NCBI GenBank assembly: GCA_004299705.1
Contig: SCQS01000025.1
Coordinates: 1-56,668 of the forward strand
Length of the DNA stretch: 56,668 nucleotides
Direction of reading: 5' to 3'
DNA from: Rhodanobacteraceae bacterium
GTDB lineage: Bacteria; Pseudomonadota; Gammaproteobacteria; Xanthomonadales; Rhodanobacteraceae
This document shows positions 18,897-26,909 of the stretch, in pieces. How positions within the stretch are numbered: the first letter of the stretch is position 1; every line of letters starts with the position of its first letter. The position numbers and the translations under genes are program-made. The notes beneath the pieces are model-generated. The model saw only the letters and a program-made list of their open reading frames with translations. It had not been told where the DNA came from and searched no databases.

Positions 18897-18927
18897 TCCA
18901 GGCAGCCCATGGACGGGCCGCCTGGAT
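18897..18927 (+). terminator. Hairpin after the barrel gene
   Basis: TCCAGGC and GCCTGGA pair around an inner CCC/GGG stem, 20 bases after the stop codon. There is no T run, so function as a terminator is uncertain. Confidence 0.35.
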
Positions 18928-19057
18928 CGGGCGCATCGAGTGCCGGATTCGGCGGATGCTGGTGCGGACATGTGCCGGACATCGCCGCGATAAGCATTTG
19001 CAAAGGGGTGCGCCAGAGCATGGGCGGCTCATACGAGCTTGCCGGAGGAATACCCAT

Positions 19058-20107
19058 ATGAAGCGCATGCTTGCCGCTTCCCTCGCAGCGGCATTTGCCG
19101 TTGCGTGCACCGCGCCCGGGCTGGCGGCGCCTGCTGCCCATGCATGGAAAGTGATTCAGCGTTACCCCTTGGGCGGCAGCGGCGGCTGGGATTACCTGGC
19201 GCTGGATCAGGCCGCGCAACGGCTGTACGTCAGCCGTTCCAACCGCGTGCTGGTGCTGGATGCGCGCAATGGCAAACGGATTGGCGAGATCGATGGCTTG
19301 TCGGGCGTGCACGGCATCGCGATCGCCGACGACCTGCACCGCGGCTTCATCAGCAACGGCCGCGGCGACACCGTCACGGTGTTCAACCTCGCCACGCTCA
19401 AGGTCGAACAGACCGTGCCGGTCGGTGCCAAGGACCCCGACGGCATCGTGTACGACCCGTATTCGCATCGCGTGTTCACGTTCAATGGCGACAGCAACGA
19501 CGCCAGCGTGATCGACGCCGTGAGCGGCAAGCTGCTCGGACACATCGCGCTGCCGGGCCGACCCGAGTTTCCGGTCAGCGATGGCGACGGCCACGTGTAC
19601 GACAACATCGAAAGCAGGAACGCGCTGGTCGAGATCGATCCGATGACGATGAAGGTCACCGCGACCTGGCCGCTCAAGGATTGCGATTCTCCATCCGGCC
19701 TTGCGATCGACACTGCGCACCACCGTCTGTTCTCGGTGTGCCAGAACAAGATCATGGCGGTGACCAATGCCGAAAACGGCAAGCAGGTTGCGAGTGTGCC
19801 GATCGGCGAAGGCCCGGATGCCGCGCGCTTCGATCCGCGCCGGCAACGGGTGTTCAGCTCCAACGGCGACAGCGGCACCTTGACCGTCGTGCATGAAACA
19901 ACGCCCGACAGTTATCACGTGCTCGCGAACGTGCCGACCCAGAAGAGCGCGCGCACGATGGCACTGGATGAAGCGTCGGGGCGGATCTTCCTGTCGGCGG
20001 CGGAGTTCGGGCCGCGGCCCGCACCGACCCAGGCCGACCCGCACCCGCGACACACGGTCAAGCCGGGCAGTTTCACGGTGCTGGTGGCCGGACCTGCGTC
20101 CAATTGA
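19058..20107 (+). CDS. YncE-family beta-propeller protein, exported
   Basis: This 349-residue periplasmic protein has a signal peptide (residues 1-24) and repeated blades of the YncE/cytochrome-D1-like seven-bladed propeller. Each blade has a pattern such as RLYVSRSNRVLVLD, GFISNGRGDTVTVFN and RVFSSNGDSGTLTVV. These proteins are usually scaffolds or ligand binders. No catalytic residues stand out. GGAGGA at 19044-19049 sets the ATG at 19058. A GCGCGGCA/TGCCGCGC hairpin follows the gene near 20116-20140. Confidence 0.85.
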   Translation: MKRMLAASLAAAFAVACTAPGLAAPAAHAWKVIQRYPLGGSGGWDYLALDQAAQRLYVSRSNRVLVLDARNGKRIGEIDGLSGVHGIAIADDLHRGFISNGRGDTVTVFNLATLKVEQTVPVGAKDPDGIVYDPYSHRVFTFNGDSNDASVIDAVSGKLLGHIALPGRPEFPVSDGDGHVYDNIESRNALVEIDPMTMKVTATWPLKDCDSPSGLAIDTAHHRLFSVCQNKIMAVTNAENGKQVASVPIGEGPDAARFDPRRQRVFSSNGDSGTLTVVHETTPDSYHVLANVPTQKSARTMALDEASGRIFLSAAEFGPRPAPTQADPHPRHTVKPGSFTVLVAGPASN

Positions 20108-20175
20108 CCCGCGTGGCGGCGCGGCACAGAATGCCGCGCGCGCTTGGCCGTGTTGATCCGTGGCAGGAGGGGTTC

Positions 20176-20640
20176 GTGAAAACGTCGCATCTCGAAAAAA
20201 TGATGGTCGGTGCGTTGCTGGTCGCGATCGCGCTGCCGGTTTGGGCGGCGGGTGGCAACGGCAACCTGATGCAGATCACCACCCACGTCCGGCAGACCAT
20301 GTCGGGCATGCCGCCGATCCCGCCGCGCACGCTGACCAGCACGGTTTGCACGCGCGCCGGACAGCTCGACCGGCAAGGCCTCGCCGAGTTGAACAGCAAG
20401 GGCCAGTGCAAGATCACGCAGTACCAGAAGCAGGGCAACGTGATCCGTTTCGAAGAGGTGTGCACGGCGCCGATGGCGGTCACCAGCCGTGGCGAATTCC
20501 ATCTCACCGGCGGACCGGATTTCACCGGCAGCATGCACACCACGTTCAGCGCCGCGGGCCATGCGATCGCGGTGGATACCGCGTACACCGGCAAGAAGCT
20601 CGGCAGCTGCAATTACCAGCCGCCCAAGTCGGCGGATTGA
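20176..20640 (+). CDS. DUF3617 family exported protein
   Basis: This 154-residue protein has a signal peptide (hydrophobic residues 9-25, ending VWAAGG) and the DUF3617 layout: an early strand with MQITTHVR, a Cys in STVCTRAG, a central C-KITQY pair and the late FTGSMHTTFS segment. The function of the family is unknown. The start is a GTG at 20176 behind a strong GGAGGGG site. It ends 12 bases from the convergent bioC gene. Confidence 0.85.
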   Translation: MKTSHLEKMMVGALLVAIALPVWAAGGNGNLMQITTHVRQTMSGMPPIPPRTLTSTVCTRAGQLDRQGLAELNSKGQCKITQYQKQGNVIRFEEVCTAPMAVTSRGEFHLTGGPDFTGSMHTTFSAAGHAIAVDTAYTGKKLGSCNYQPPKSAD

Positions 20641-20652
20641 TCCGCAGCCCAG

Positions 20653-21534
20653 TCAGCGGCGCTGCGGACGTTCGGCCCACTGGATCACTTCAAACGGGGT
20701 GTCGCGGCCGCCGTAGCGTGGCAGGAAGCCTTCCGGCGGCCCCCACGCGTGCACGGTCACGATTTCCCACGTCGCGGGGATGCGGCCGTCGCGGCGATGG
20801 ACTTCGTAGGCATCCCGCATGGCCTGGAAGCGCGCCTTGCCGGTCAGCCCGCGCACGCGTTCGCGGTCGGCGTTGGTGGCGCCGAGTCCCTTGAGGTCAC
20901 GCAGCAGACCCTGCACGTCGGGGTAGTGCAAGGTGACGTGGTCGGAATCCAGCACCGGATCCTTCAAGCCCGCCGCGAGCGCGGCGTCGCCGAAGTCGTG
21001 CATGTCGAGGAAGCGGCCGACGCGCGGGCCTTCCGCATCCACCGCCGCCCACGCCGCGCGCAGTTCGTGCAGGGTGTCGGGGCCGAGGCTGGAAGCGACC
21101 AGCAAGCCACCCGGTTTCAACACGCGATTGAGTTCCGCGAAAAACTTGCGCGGCGCATCGCACCACTGCAGGCACAGGTTGGAATACACCACGTCCATAC
21201 TGTGGTCGGGAAACGGCAGCGCCTGGCCGTCCGCGCACACCCGCGCGAGGGGCTTCAACCAACCCGAGTGATGCCGTGCGGCCCGCAACATCGGCAGCGA
21301 AACATCCAGCGCGATCACCTCGGCGTCGCGCCAGTGTTTTTTCAGGCGCGCGCTGCCGCGTCCGGTGCCGCAGCCGACGTCGAGCACGCGTTGCGGCTTG
21401 CCCTCGTAATAGTCGAGACTGTCGATGAGGCGCGCTTCGACTTCGCGTTGCAGCGCGTCGTGCTGTTCGTAGGTGCCGGCCGCGCGCCCGAAGGCACGAC
21501 GCACCTGCTGCGTGTCGAGGCGTTGGTCGTTCAT
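20653..21534 (-). CDS. bioC: Malonyl-ACP O-methyltransferase BioC
   Basis: This 293-residue SAM-dependent methyltransferase caps malonyl-ACP as its methyl ester to start pimelate synthesis. Motif I is VLDVGCGTGRGS near residue 50. SNLCLQWCDAP and VLKPGGLLVASSLGPDTLHEL are characteristic of BioC. The ATG at 21534 overlaps the bioH stop by four bases (ATGA), so translation is coupled. It is the last gene of the bioB-bioF-bioH-bioC run. Confidence 0.94.
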   Translation of the reverse strand: MNDQRLDTQQVRRAFGRAAGTYEQHDALQREVEARLIDSLDYYEGKPQRVLDVGCGTGRGSARLKKHWRDAEVIALDVSLPMLRAARHHSGWLKPLARVCADGQALPFPDHSMDVVYSNLCLQWCDAPRKFFAELNRVLKPGGLLVASSLGPDTLHELRAAWAAVDAEGPRVGRFLDMHDFGDAALAAGLKDPVLDSDHVTLHYPDVQGLLRDLKGLGATNADRERVRGLTGKARFQAMRDAYEVHRRDGRIPATWEIVTVHAWGPPEGFLPRYGGRDTPFEVIQWAERPQRR

Positions 21535-22307
21535 GCCGGCTGCGTCGCCAGCAACGGTTCCAGCGCCGCGAGCACTTCGCCGGTATGGCCGATGAAGGGC
21601 GCGTGGCCGCCACCGGCGATGCAGGTGAACGCGCCGTCGCATTGCTTGGCGCTCCACTGCATCGCCTGCCACGGAATCAAACGATCGCGGCGGCCCGCGA
21701 TCCACGCGCTCGCTGACTTGACTTCGTGCACGCGCGCGCGCAGGTCCGAATGTTCCAGCACGTCCAGCCCTTCCACCAGCGCGCGCACGTCGGGACGATG
21801 GTCGTTGAAGGTATCAGCGCGCAAGCGTCGCAAATCGGTTTGCGCGCAATCGCTGCCCAGCGCTTCTAGCGCCAGAAAGCGTTCCAGGGTGCCGTCGTAA
21901 TCGGTCGCGAGGTTGTGGCCGAAGTCCTGCAGGATTTCCGGCGATGCCGCCCAGGGCCAATCTTCGCCGCGCACGAATCGCGGCGAGGCGCACACCATCG
22001 CGAGGCCCGTCACCTGCTCGGGAAAATCCAGCGCCGCCTGCAACGCGTACAGCCCGCCCAGCGACCAGCCCAGCCAGATCGCGGGCGGCAGGCGTTCAAC
22101 GATCGCGCGCGCGCAGGCCGCGGGTTGCAGCGATACCTTCGAATCGTGCGAACGGCCGTGACCCGGCAGGTCGACGATGTGCAGCGTGCAGCGATCGCGC
22201 AGCGCATCCACCAGCGGCGCGAACACGCCGCCGTGCATGGCCCAGCCGTGCAGCAGCACGATGCGGGTATCGCCCTGGCCTTGGGTGTCGATGAAAACGT
22301 CGGACAT
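21531..22307 (-). CDS. bioH: Pimeloyl-ACP methyl ester carboxylesterase BioH
   Basis: This 258-residue alpha/beta hydrolase removes the methyl cap from pimeloyl-ACP. The nucleophile is Ser82 in GWSLGG, the acid is Asp in AGRRDRLIP, and the His is in GGGHAPF. HGWAMHGGVF forms the oxyanion-hole region. It lies between bioF and bioC with a 4-base overlap to bioC. About 80 bases of repeat sequence separate it from bioF. Confidence 0.94.
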   Translation of the reverse strand: MSDVFIDTQGQGDTRIVLLHGWAMHGGVFAPLVDALRDRCTLHIVDLPGHGRSHDSKVSLQPAACARAIVERLPPAIWLGWSLGGLYALQAALDFPEQVTGLAMVCASPRFVRGEDWPWAASPEILQDFGHNLATDYDGTLERFLALEALGSDCAQTDLRRLRADTFNDHRPDVRALVEGLDVLEHSDLRARVHEVKSASAWIAGRRDRLIPWQAMQWSAKQCDGAFTCIAGGGHAPFIGHTGEVLAALEPLLATQPA

Positions 22308-22341
22308 GGAGTGCAGAACTCGTCGATGCGCAATTATCCAT

Positions 22342-22445
22342 CGTCATTCCAGACGCCGCGCGAGCGGTGGTCCGGAATCCATTCTGTTCAACTTGGAGAG
22401 CCAACATGGATTCCGGGTTCTGCCTTCGGCAGCCCCGGAATGACG
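22342..22445. repeat. Composite inverted repeat (CGTCATTCC type) spanning the bioF end
   Basis: Outer arms CGTCATTCC (22342-22350) and GGAATGACG (22437-22445) face each other. Inner arms GGAATCCAT and ATGGATTCC also pair. This is the structure of a REP doublet (REPIN) or tiny MITE. The bioF stop codon at 22388-22390 lies inside it. Confidence 0.75.
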
Positions 22446-23611
22446 ACAGAGAAAGTGTAAGTGAGCGCCGCCAGCAGCCGGTCGATGTCGGTTTCCGAAT
22501 GCGCCGCCGACAGCGTGACGCGCAGGCGCGCCGACCCGGCCGGCACGGTGGGTGGACGAATCGCGGTGACCAGGAAACCACGCGCTTCCAGCGTCTGCGA
22601 TGCCGCAAGCGCGCGCGCGGTGTCGCCCACCACGATCGGCTGGATCGCGCTGCGTGATTCCGCGAGCGGCAGGCCGAGTTGCATGGCGCCTTGCCGAAAG
22701 CGCGCGATCAGGGCATGCAGGTGCGCGCGGCGTGCTTCATCATCGCGCGCGATGCGCACCGCGGCATACGCGGCCGCCGCGAGCGCCGGCGGCAACGCGG
22801 TGGTGTACACGAACATGCGCGCGAATTGGGTCAGGCCGTCGACCAGTGCGCGGCTGCCCAGCACCGCCGCGCCCATGCAACCCAGCGCCTTGCCAAGCGT
22901 CACCATCAGCACCGGTACGTCGTCCTGCGGGAGATTCGCTGCGGCCACGCTGCCGGCGCCGCGCGGTCCCAGTACGCCGAGGCCGTGCGCGTCGTCCACC
23001 ATCAGCGTGGCATGTTCGCGTGTACACAATGCGGCAAGTTCACGCAGCGGTGCCACGTCACCGTCCATGCTGAACACGCCATCGCTTGCGAGCAATGCAG
23101 GCTGTTCGCCCGCGCTCGTCAGTTGTCGCGCTGCGCCTTCCGCATCGTTGTGCGGATAGCGTTTCAGCGTGGCGCCGGCCAGCCGCGCCGCATCCAGCAG
23201 GCTCGCGTGGTTCAGCTTGTCTTCGACGCACGCGCCATCACGATCCAGCAGTGCCTGAGCGACGCCGAGGTTGGCCAGCCAGCCGGACGAAAACAACAAT
23301 GCGGCTTCGCGCCCGGTCCATTCGCACAACGCCGTTTCGAGTTGCGCGTGTTCACGTCGATGACCGCAAACGAGGTGCGCTGCGGTACTGCCGACGCCGG
23401 TTTCGTTCGCGGCGTCCTGCAGCGCCTTGACGATGCGGGGATCCTGCGCGAGTCCGAGGTAATCGTTGCTGCAGAAAATCGTGAGCTCGCGGCCGTCGAG
23501 GTTGACGCGTACGCCATGCGTGGCATCCAGCGTGCGTGCACGGCGCAGCAGCCCCGCGCGCTCGCGCTCCGCAACGCGTGTCGCCAGCGATTGCAGCAGG
23601 TCGGCGCGCAT
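22388..23611 (-). CDS. bioF: 8-amino-7-oxononanoate synthase BioF, C-terminus extended by a repeat
   Basis: This 407-residue PLP enzyme condenses pimeloyl-ACP with alanine. SNDYLGLA near residue 49, HASLLDAARL, VDDAHGLGVLG and the PLP Lys241 in VTLGKALG are diagnostic. The last 19 or so residues (from VVIPGLPKAEP on) do not belong to the family. They are encoded by the inverted repeat at 22342-22445, which also supplies the stop codon. The ATG at 23611 follows GGAAGGGGG, which is part of the REP element upstream. The enzyme core looks intact. Confidence 0.94.
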   Translation of the reverse strand: MRADLLQSLATRVAERERAGLLRRARTLDATHGVRVNLDGRELTIFCSNDYLGLAQDPRIVKALQDAANETGVGSTAAHLVCGHRREHAQLETALCEWTGREAALLFSSGWLANLGVAQALLDRDGACVEDKLNHASLLDAARLAGATLKRYPHNDAEGAARQLTSAGEQPALLASDGVFSMDGDVAPLRELAALCTREHATLMVDDAHGLGVLGPRGAGSVAAANLPQDDVPVLMVTLGKALGCMGAAVLGSRALVDGLTQFARMFVYTTALPPALAAAAYAAVRIARDDEARRAHLHALIARFRQGAMQLGLPLAESRSAIQPIVVGDTARALAASQTLEARGFLVTAIRPPTVPAGSARLRVTLSAAHSETDIDRLLAALTYTFSVVIPGLPKAEPGIHVGSPS

Positions 23612-23618
23612 GCCTTTA

Positions 23619-23746
23619 CCCCCTTCCAAGGAAAGGGGGTCGGCGTGTCAACGTCGGGGGGATGCCGATTCGTGGCGAAAAGCCATCCCCTCTCGCGCTA
23701 CGCGCGCGTTCGCTTCGCTCCGTCCTTCGTTCCGAAGGGGGAGAGC
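23619..23746. repeat. REP cluster between bioF and bioB
   Basis: A CCCCCTTCC/GGAAAGGGGG palindrome, GTCGGGGGGATG, GCCATCCCC and a second arm CCGAAGGGGGAG form a 128-base element of the same family as at 14576. It occupies almost the whole bioB-bioF gap. Confidence 0.75.
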
Positions 23747-23761
23747 ATGTCGCGCGCACGG

Positions 23762-24811
23762 TCAAGCTGCGCAAGTGCAGCCGCCACCGCAGCACGCATC
23801 GGTGATGCCCGCATGCACTATGCCGGCCTCGTGCGCGCCGGCCTCGACCTGCATCGGATGCAGGTCCAGCCGCCGAAACAGCGCGTGGTCGTGCGCGACG
23901 TCCGGGTTGCCGGTGGTCAGGAGTTTTTCGCCCATGAAGATCGAACCCGCGCCCGCGAAGAAGCACAGCGCCTGCATTTCATCGCTCATCTGCTGGCGGC
24001 CCGCCGACAGGCGCACGATGGATTGCGGCATCACGATCCGCGCAACTGCGATCGTGCGCACGAATTCGAACGGATCGATCTTGTCCGCGTCCGCGAGCGG
24101 CGTGCCCGGCACCGGCACCAATTGGTTGATCGGTACCGATTGCGGGTGTTCGGGCAGGTTGGCCAGCGCCTGCAGCAGGCCCGCGCGCTGCGTGCGCGTT
24201 TCGCCCATGCCGACGATGCCGCCGCAGCAGGTTTTCAGGCCCGCTGCACGGATGTCCTGCAACGTGTCCAGGCGATCCTCGAACTCGCGGGTGTGGATGA
24301 TCTCGCCGTAGTAATCGGGCGAGGTGTCGAGGTTGTGGTTGTAGTAGTCGAGTCCGGCGTCCTTCAATTGCCGCGCGTGGCCTTCGCCGAGCAGGCCCAG
24401 CGTCGCGCAGGTTTCCAGGCCCAGCGCCTTCACTTCTCGGATCATTTCGGCGACTTTCGGAATGTCGCGATCCTTGGGCCCGCGCCACGCCGCGCCCATG
24501 CAGAAGCGCGAGGCGCCGGCGGCCTTGGCCGCGCGCGCGCGCGCCAGCACGTCTTCGACGTCCATCAATTTCTGCGCTTCGACGCCGGTGTGGTAGCGCT
24601 GCGCCTGCGGGCAATAGGCGCAATCCTCGGGACAGCCGCCGGTCTTGATCGACAGCAGCGTGGAGACCTGCACCGCGTCCGGGTCGTGGTTGGCGGCGTG
24701 CACGGCGTGCGCGCGTGCCAGCAAGTCCATGAACGGCAGATTGAACAGGGCTTCGATTTCGGCCAGCTTCCAGTCGTGGCGCAGGGATGTGCCGATGCTT
24801 GATCCGTCCAT
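23762..24811 (-). CDS. bioB: Biotin synthase
   Basis: This 349-residue radical SAM enzyme inserts sulphur into dethiobiotin. The radical SAM cysteines are Cys60, Cys64 and Cys67 in [30 protein letters not shown] and the Arg of IVRLSAGRQ, a ligand region of the 2Fe-2S auxiliary cluster, are all present. The tail is unusually Cys-rich (ACCGGGCTC), ending the protein. The ribosome-binding site before the ATG at 24811 is weak. It is the first gene of the biotin run and is divergent from comF across 50 bases. Confidence 0.95.
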   Translation of the reverse strand: MDGSSIGTSLRHDWKLAEIEALFNLPFMDLLARAHAVHAANHDPDAVQVSTLLSIKTGGCPEDCAYCPQAQRYHTGVEAQKLMDVEDVLARARAAKAAGASRFCMGAAWRGPKDRDIPKVAEMIREVKALGLETCATLGLLGEGHARQLKDAGLDYYNHNLDTSPDYYGEIIHTREFEDRLDTLQDIRAAGLKTCCGGIVGMGETRTQRAGLLQALANLPEHPQSVPINQLVPVPGTPLADADKIDPFEFVRTIAVARIVMPQSIVRLSAGRQQMSDEMQALCFFAGAGSIFMGEKLLTTGNPDVAHDHALFRRLDLHPMQVEAGAHEAGIVHAGITDACCGGGCTCAA

Positions 24812-24861
24812 TGCGGGTGCTCTGGGTTACAGTGAGAAGCAAAGTGTCATGGGCCGGGGAG

Positions 24862-25581
24862 ATGCCTGTCAACTTGCATGCACGTCAATGGGTTGACGGC
24901 GCGCTGGACGCGTTGCTGCCCTCGCATTGCCTGTTGTGCGGCGCGCGCGGCCGGGGTGCCTTGAGCCTGTGTCCGGCGTGCGCGGCCGAAATGCCGAGGA
25001 ACGACGTTTGCTGCGCGCGTTGCGCCTTGCCGTTGCAGACACCCGCGCCGTTGTGCGGACGTTGTGTGAAACACGCGCCGCCCTGGGATTCCGCTTGGGT
25101 GCCGTTCCGCTACGAATGGCCGCTGGCGCAACTGGAAGCGCGTTTCAAGTTTGGCGGTGATCTGGCGGCGGGGCGCACGCTGTCGCTGTTGTGGGGTGGA
25201 TCGGCGGCGCCAGCCGGTCTGCCCCAGGCCATCGTGCCGGTGCCCCTGCATCGCGCACGTTTGCGGCAACGCGGCTACAACCAGGCGCTGGAACTCGCAA
25301 ACGTGCTGGCGAAACATTTCGACATTCCATTGCTGCGCGACGCCTTGCAACGCGACCGCGCGACCGGCGCACAGACCGAACTGACCGCGGTGCAACGCCG
25401 CCGCAACGTACGTGGCGCGTTCGCTGCACACTTCGACCGTGCGTCACCCGGACACATCGCGGTGCTGGATGACGTGTTCACCACCGGCGCGACCTTGGCC
25501 GAATGCGTGCGCGTGCTGAAGCGTGCCGGCGTCGCGCGGGTGGACGTGTGGGCGCTGGCGCGGGCGCCGGCGGCACGATGA
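24862..25581 (+). CDS. comF: ComF family protein (phosphoribosyltransferase fold)
   Basis: This 239-residue protein has an N-terminal zinc-finger region with four Cys pairs (CLLCG, CPAC, CCARC, LCGRC). A PRTase-like domain follows, whose PRPP-binding loop is VLDDVFTTGAT near residue 200. PVPLHRARLRQRGYNQA is a ComF signature. ComF proteins take part in DNA uptake, and some in DNA repair or metabolism; the reaction is unproven. The ATG at 24862 directly abuts GGGGAG, which is unusually close, so an upstream non-ATG start is possible. Confidence 0.92.
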   Translation: MPVNLHARQWVDGALDALLPSHCLLCGARGRGALSLCPACAAEMPRNDVCCARCALPLQTPAPLCGRCVKHAPPWDSAWVPFRYEWPLAQLEARFKFGGDLAAGRTLSLLWGGSAAPAGLPQAIVPVPLHRARLRQRGYNQALELANVLAKHFDIPLLRDALQRDRATGAQTELTAVQRRRNVRGAFAAHFDRASPGHIAVLDDVFTTGATLAECVRVLKRAGVARVDVWALARAPAAR

Positions 25582-25616
25582 CGCGCGTCGGAGCCTTGTG
25601 CCGCATGCACCTGGGG

Positions 25617-25664
25617 TTCGCGCGCAGGCGCGCTCCTACAAAAGCCGCTCTGCAGGAGCCGGCC
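25617..25664. repeat. REP doublet (GTAGGAG type) between comF and ubiA
   Basis: TCGCGCGCAGGCGCGCTCCTAC, the inverse of the unit at 10929, is followed by a degenerate second arm ending in GCAGGAGCCGGCC. It lies between convergent genes. Confidence 0.7.
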
Positions 25665-25665
25665 G

Positions 25666-26718
25666 TCAGCGTATCGCCAGCGCCACCACCATCCCCAACC
25701 ACACCACGCCGCCGACCCAGTTGTTGTTGCGGAACGCGGCGAAGCACGCGTCGCGCTGGCGCCAGCGCATGTTCCACAATTGCCACGCGAACAGCAGCAG
25801 CGCGACGCCGAGGCCGACCAGGAACGGCCATTGCAGTTGCGCGCGCTGGCCGACCAGCAGCAGCGTGAACAACAGCGTGATCATCAGGATCGCGAGGATG
25901 GGCAGGTCGGCTTCGCCGAACAGGATCGCGGTGGACCTGGCGCCCGCGCGGATGTCGTCGTCGCGGTCGACCATCGCGTATTCGGTGTCGTAGATGGTCG
26001 AGAACAACACGTTGCCGAAGAACAGCAACCAGCACACTGGCGGCAATCCATTCGTGATCGCGGCGAATGCCATCGGGATGCCCCAGCCGAAGGCCGCGCC
26101 CAGCACCACCTGCGGCAGGTGGGTGTAGCGTTTCGAGAACGGATACAGCGCGGCCAGCGCGGCGCCGGCGAACGACAGTTCGATCGTCAGCCGGTTGGTG
26201 AAGGCCAGCACCAGCACGAAGCCGAGCAGGCACAGGCCGACGAAAACATAGATCGCTTCGCGCGGTTTCACGCGGCCCGCGGCGATCGGTCGGCCCGCGG
26301 TGCGTTGTACCAGCGGATCGAGCTTGCGGTCGGCGAAGTCGTTCATCGCGCAACCCGCCGCGCGCATCACGAACACGCCGACGGTGAAGACGGCGAGGTA
26401 TTTCCATGGCGGGAAACCATCGGCCGCCAGCCACAGCGCCCACCAGGTCGGCCACAGCAACAGCAACGCGCCGATCGGGCGATCCATCCGCACCAACACC
26501 AGCAGGTCGCGTGTCTTGTCGCGCCAGCCGACGGGCAGTGCGCGCAGCAGGAACTCGATGGTGCGGGTGGAACGCGGCGAGGCATCGGCCGGACGCGAGG
26601 TGTCGGGTGGCGCTGGCGGCAGATCGGCCGCCCGCAGATCCAGCAGCGGCAGTTCCTGCTGTGAGGCAGGCGTCGTCGGTGCCTGTTTGCGTTTGGGGGA
26701 GCTGCGTTTGCGGGGCAT
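25666..26718 (-). CDS. ubiA: 4-hydroxybenzoate polyprenyltransferase, with N-terminal extension
   Basis: This 350-residue membrane prenyltransferase attaches the polyprenyl tail in ubiquinone synthesis. The two Asp-rich motifs are present: NDFADRKLD in the first half and DTEYAMVDRDDD in the second. About eight membrane helices follow residue 70. Family members are about 290 residues. Here the first 55 residues form a hydrophilic, Lys/Pro-rich extension (MPRKRSSPKRK). The start at 26718 has no clear ribosome-binding site, so part of the extension may not be translated. No good internal ATG precedes the first helix apart from MDRPIG. Confidence 0.93.
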   Translation of the reverse strand: MPRKRSSPKRKQAPTTPASQQELPLLDLRAADLPPAPPDTSRPADASPRSTRTIEFLLRALPVGWRDKTRDLLVLVRMDRPIGALLLLWPTWWALWLAADGFPPWKYLAVFTVGVFVMRAAGCAMNDFADRKLDPLVQRTAGRPIAAGRVKPREAIYVFVGLCLLGFVLVLAFTNRLTIELSFAGAALAALYPFSKRYTHLPQVVLGAAFGWGIPMAFAAITNGLPPVCWLLFFGNVLFSTIYDTEYAMVDRDDDIRAGARSTAILFGEADLPILAILMITLLFTLLLVGQRAQLQWPFLVGLGVALLLFAWQLWNMRWRQRDACFAAFRNNNWVGGVVWLGMVVALAIR

Positions 26719-26909
26719 GTTTCAGCCGTGGCGCGGGGCGGTCGGGGCGAAGTTTAGGGGCGGGCTGAGGGCGGCACGCGGAAGGCGGGATTGTCTCGCA
26801 ACCTCCGGCATGCTCCAACTGCCATCCGGATATGGGGGACTCACGGCACAGCCCCGGAACCGTGCTTGCTGTTACCCTCGCCAGTTCTCGTGCAAGAGGG
26901 GCGCGTTCG

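Noticed and set aside
24812-24861. BirA-like operator between bioB and comF
   Set aside because: Only one half-site (GGTTACA) is visible. The second half at the required spacing is absent.
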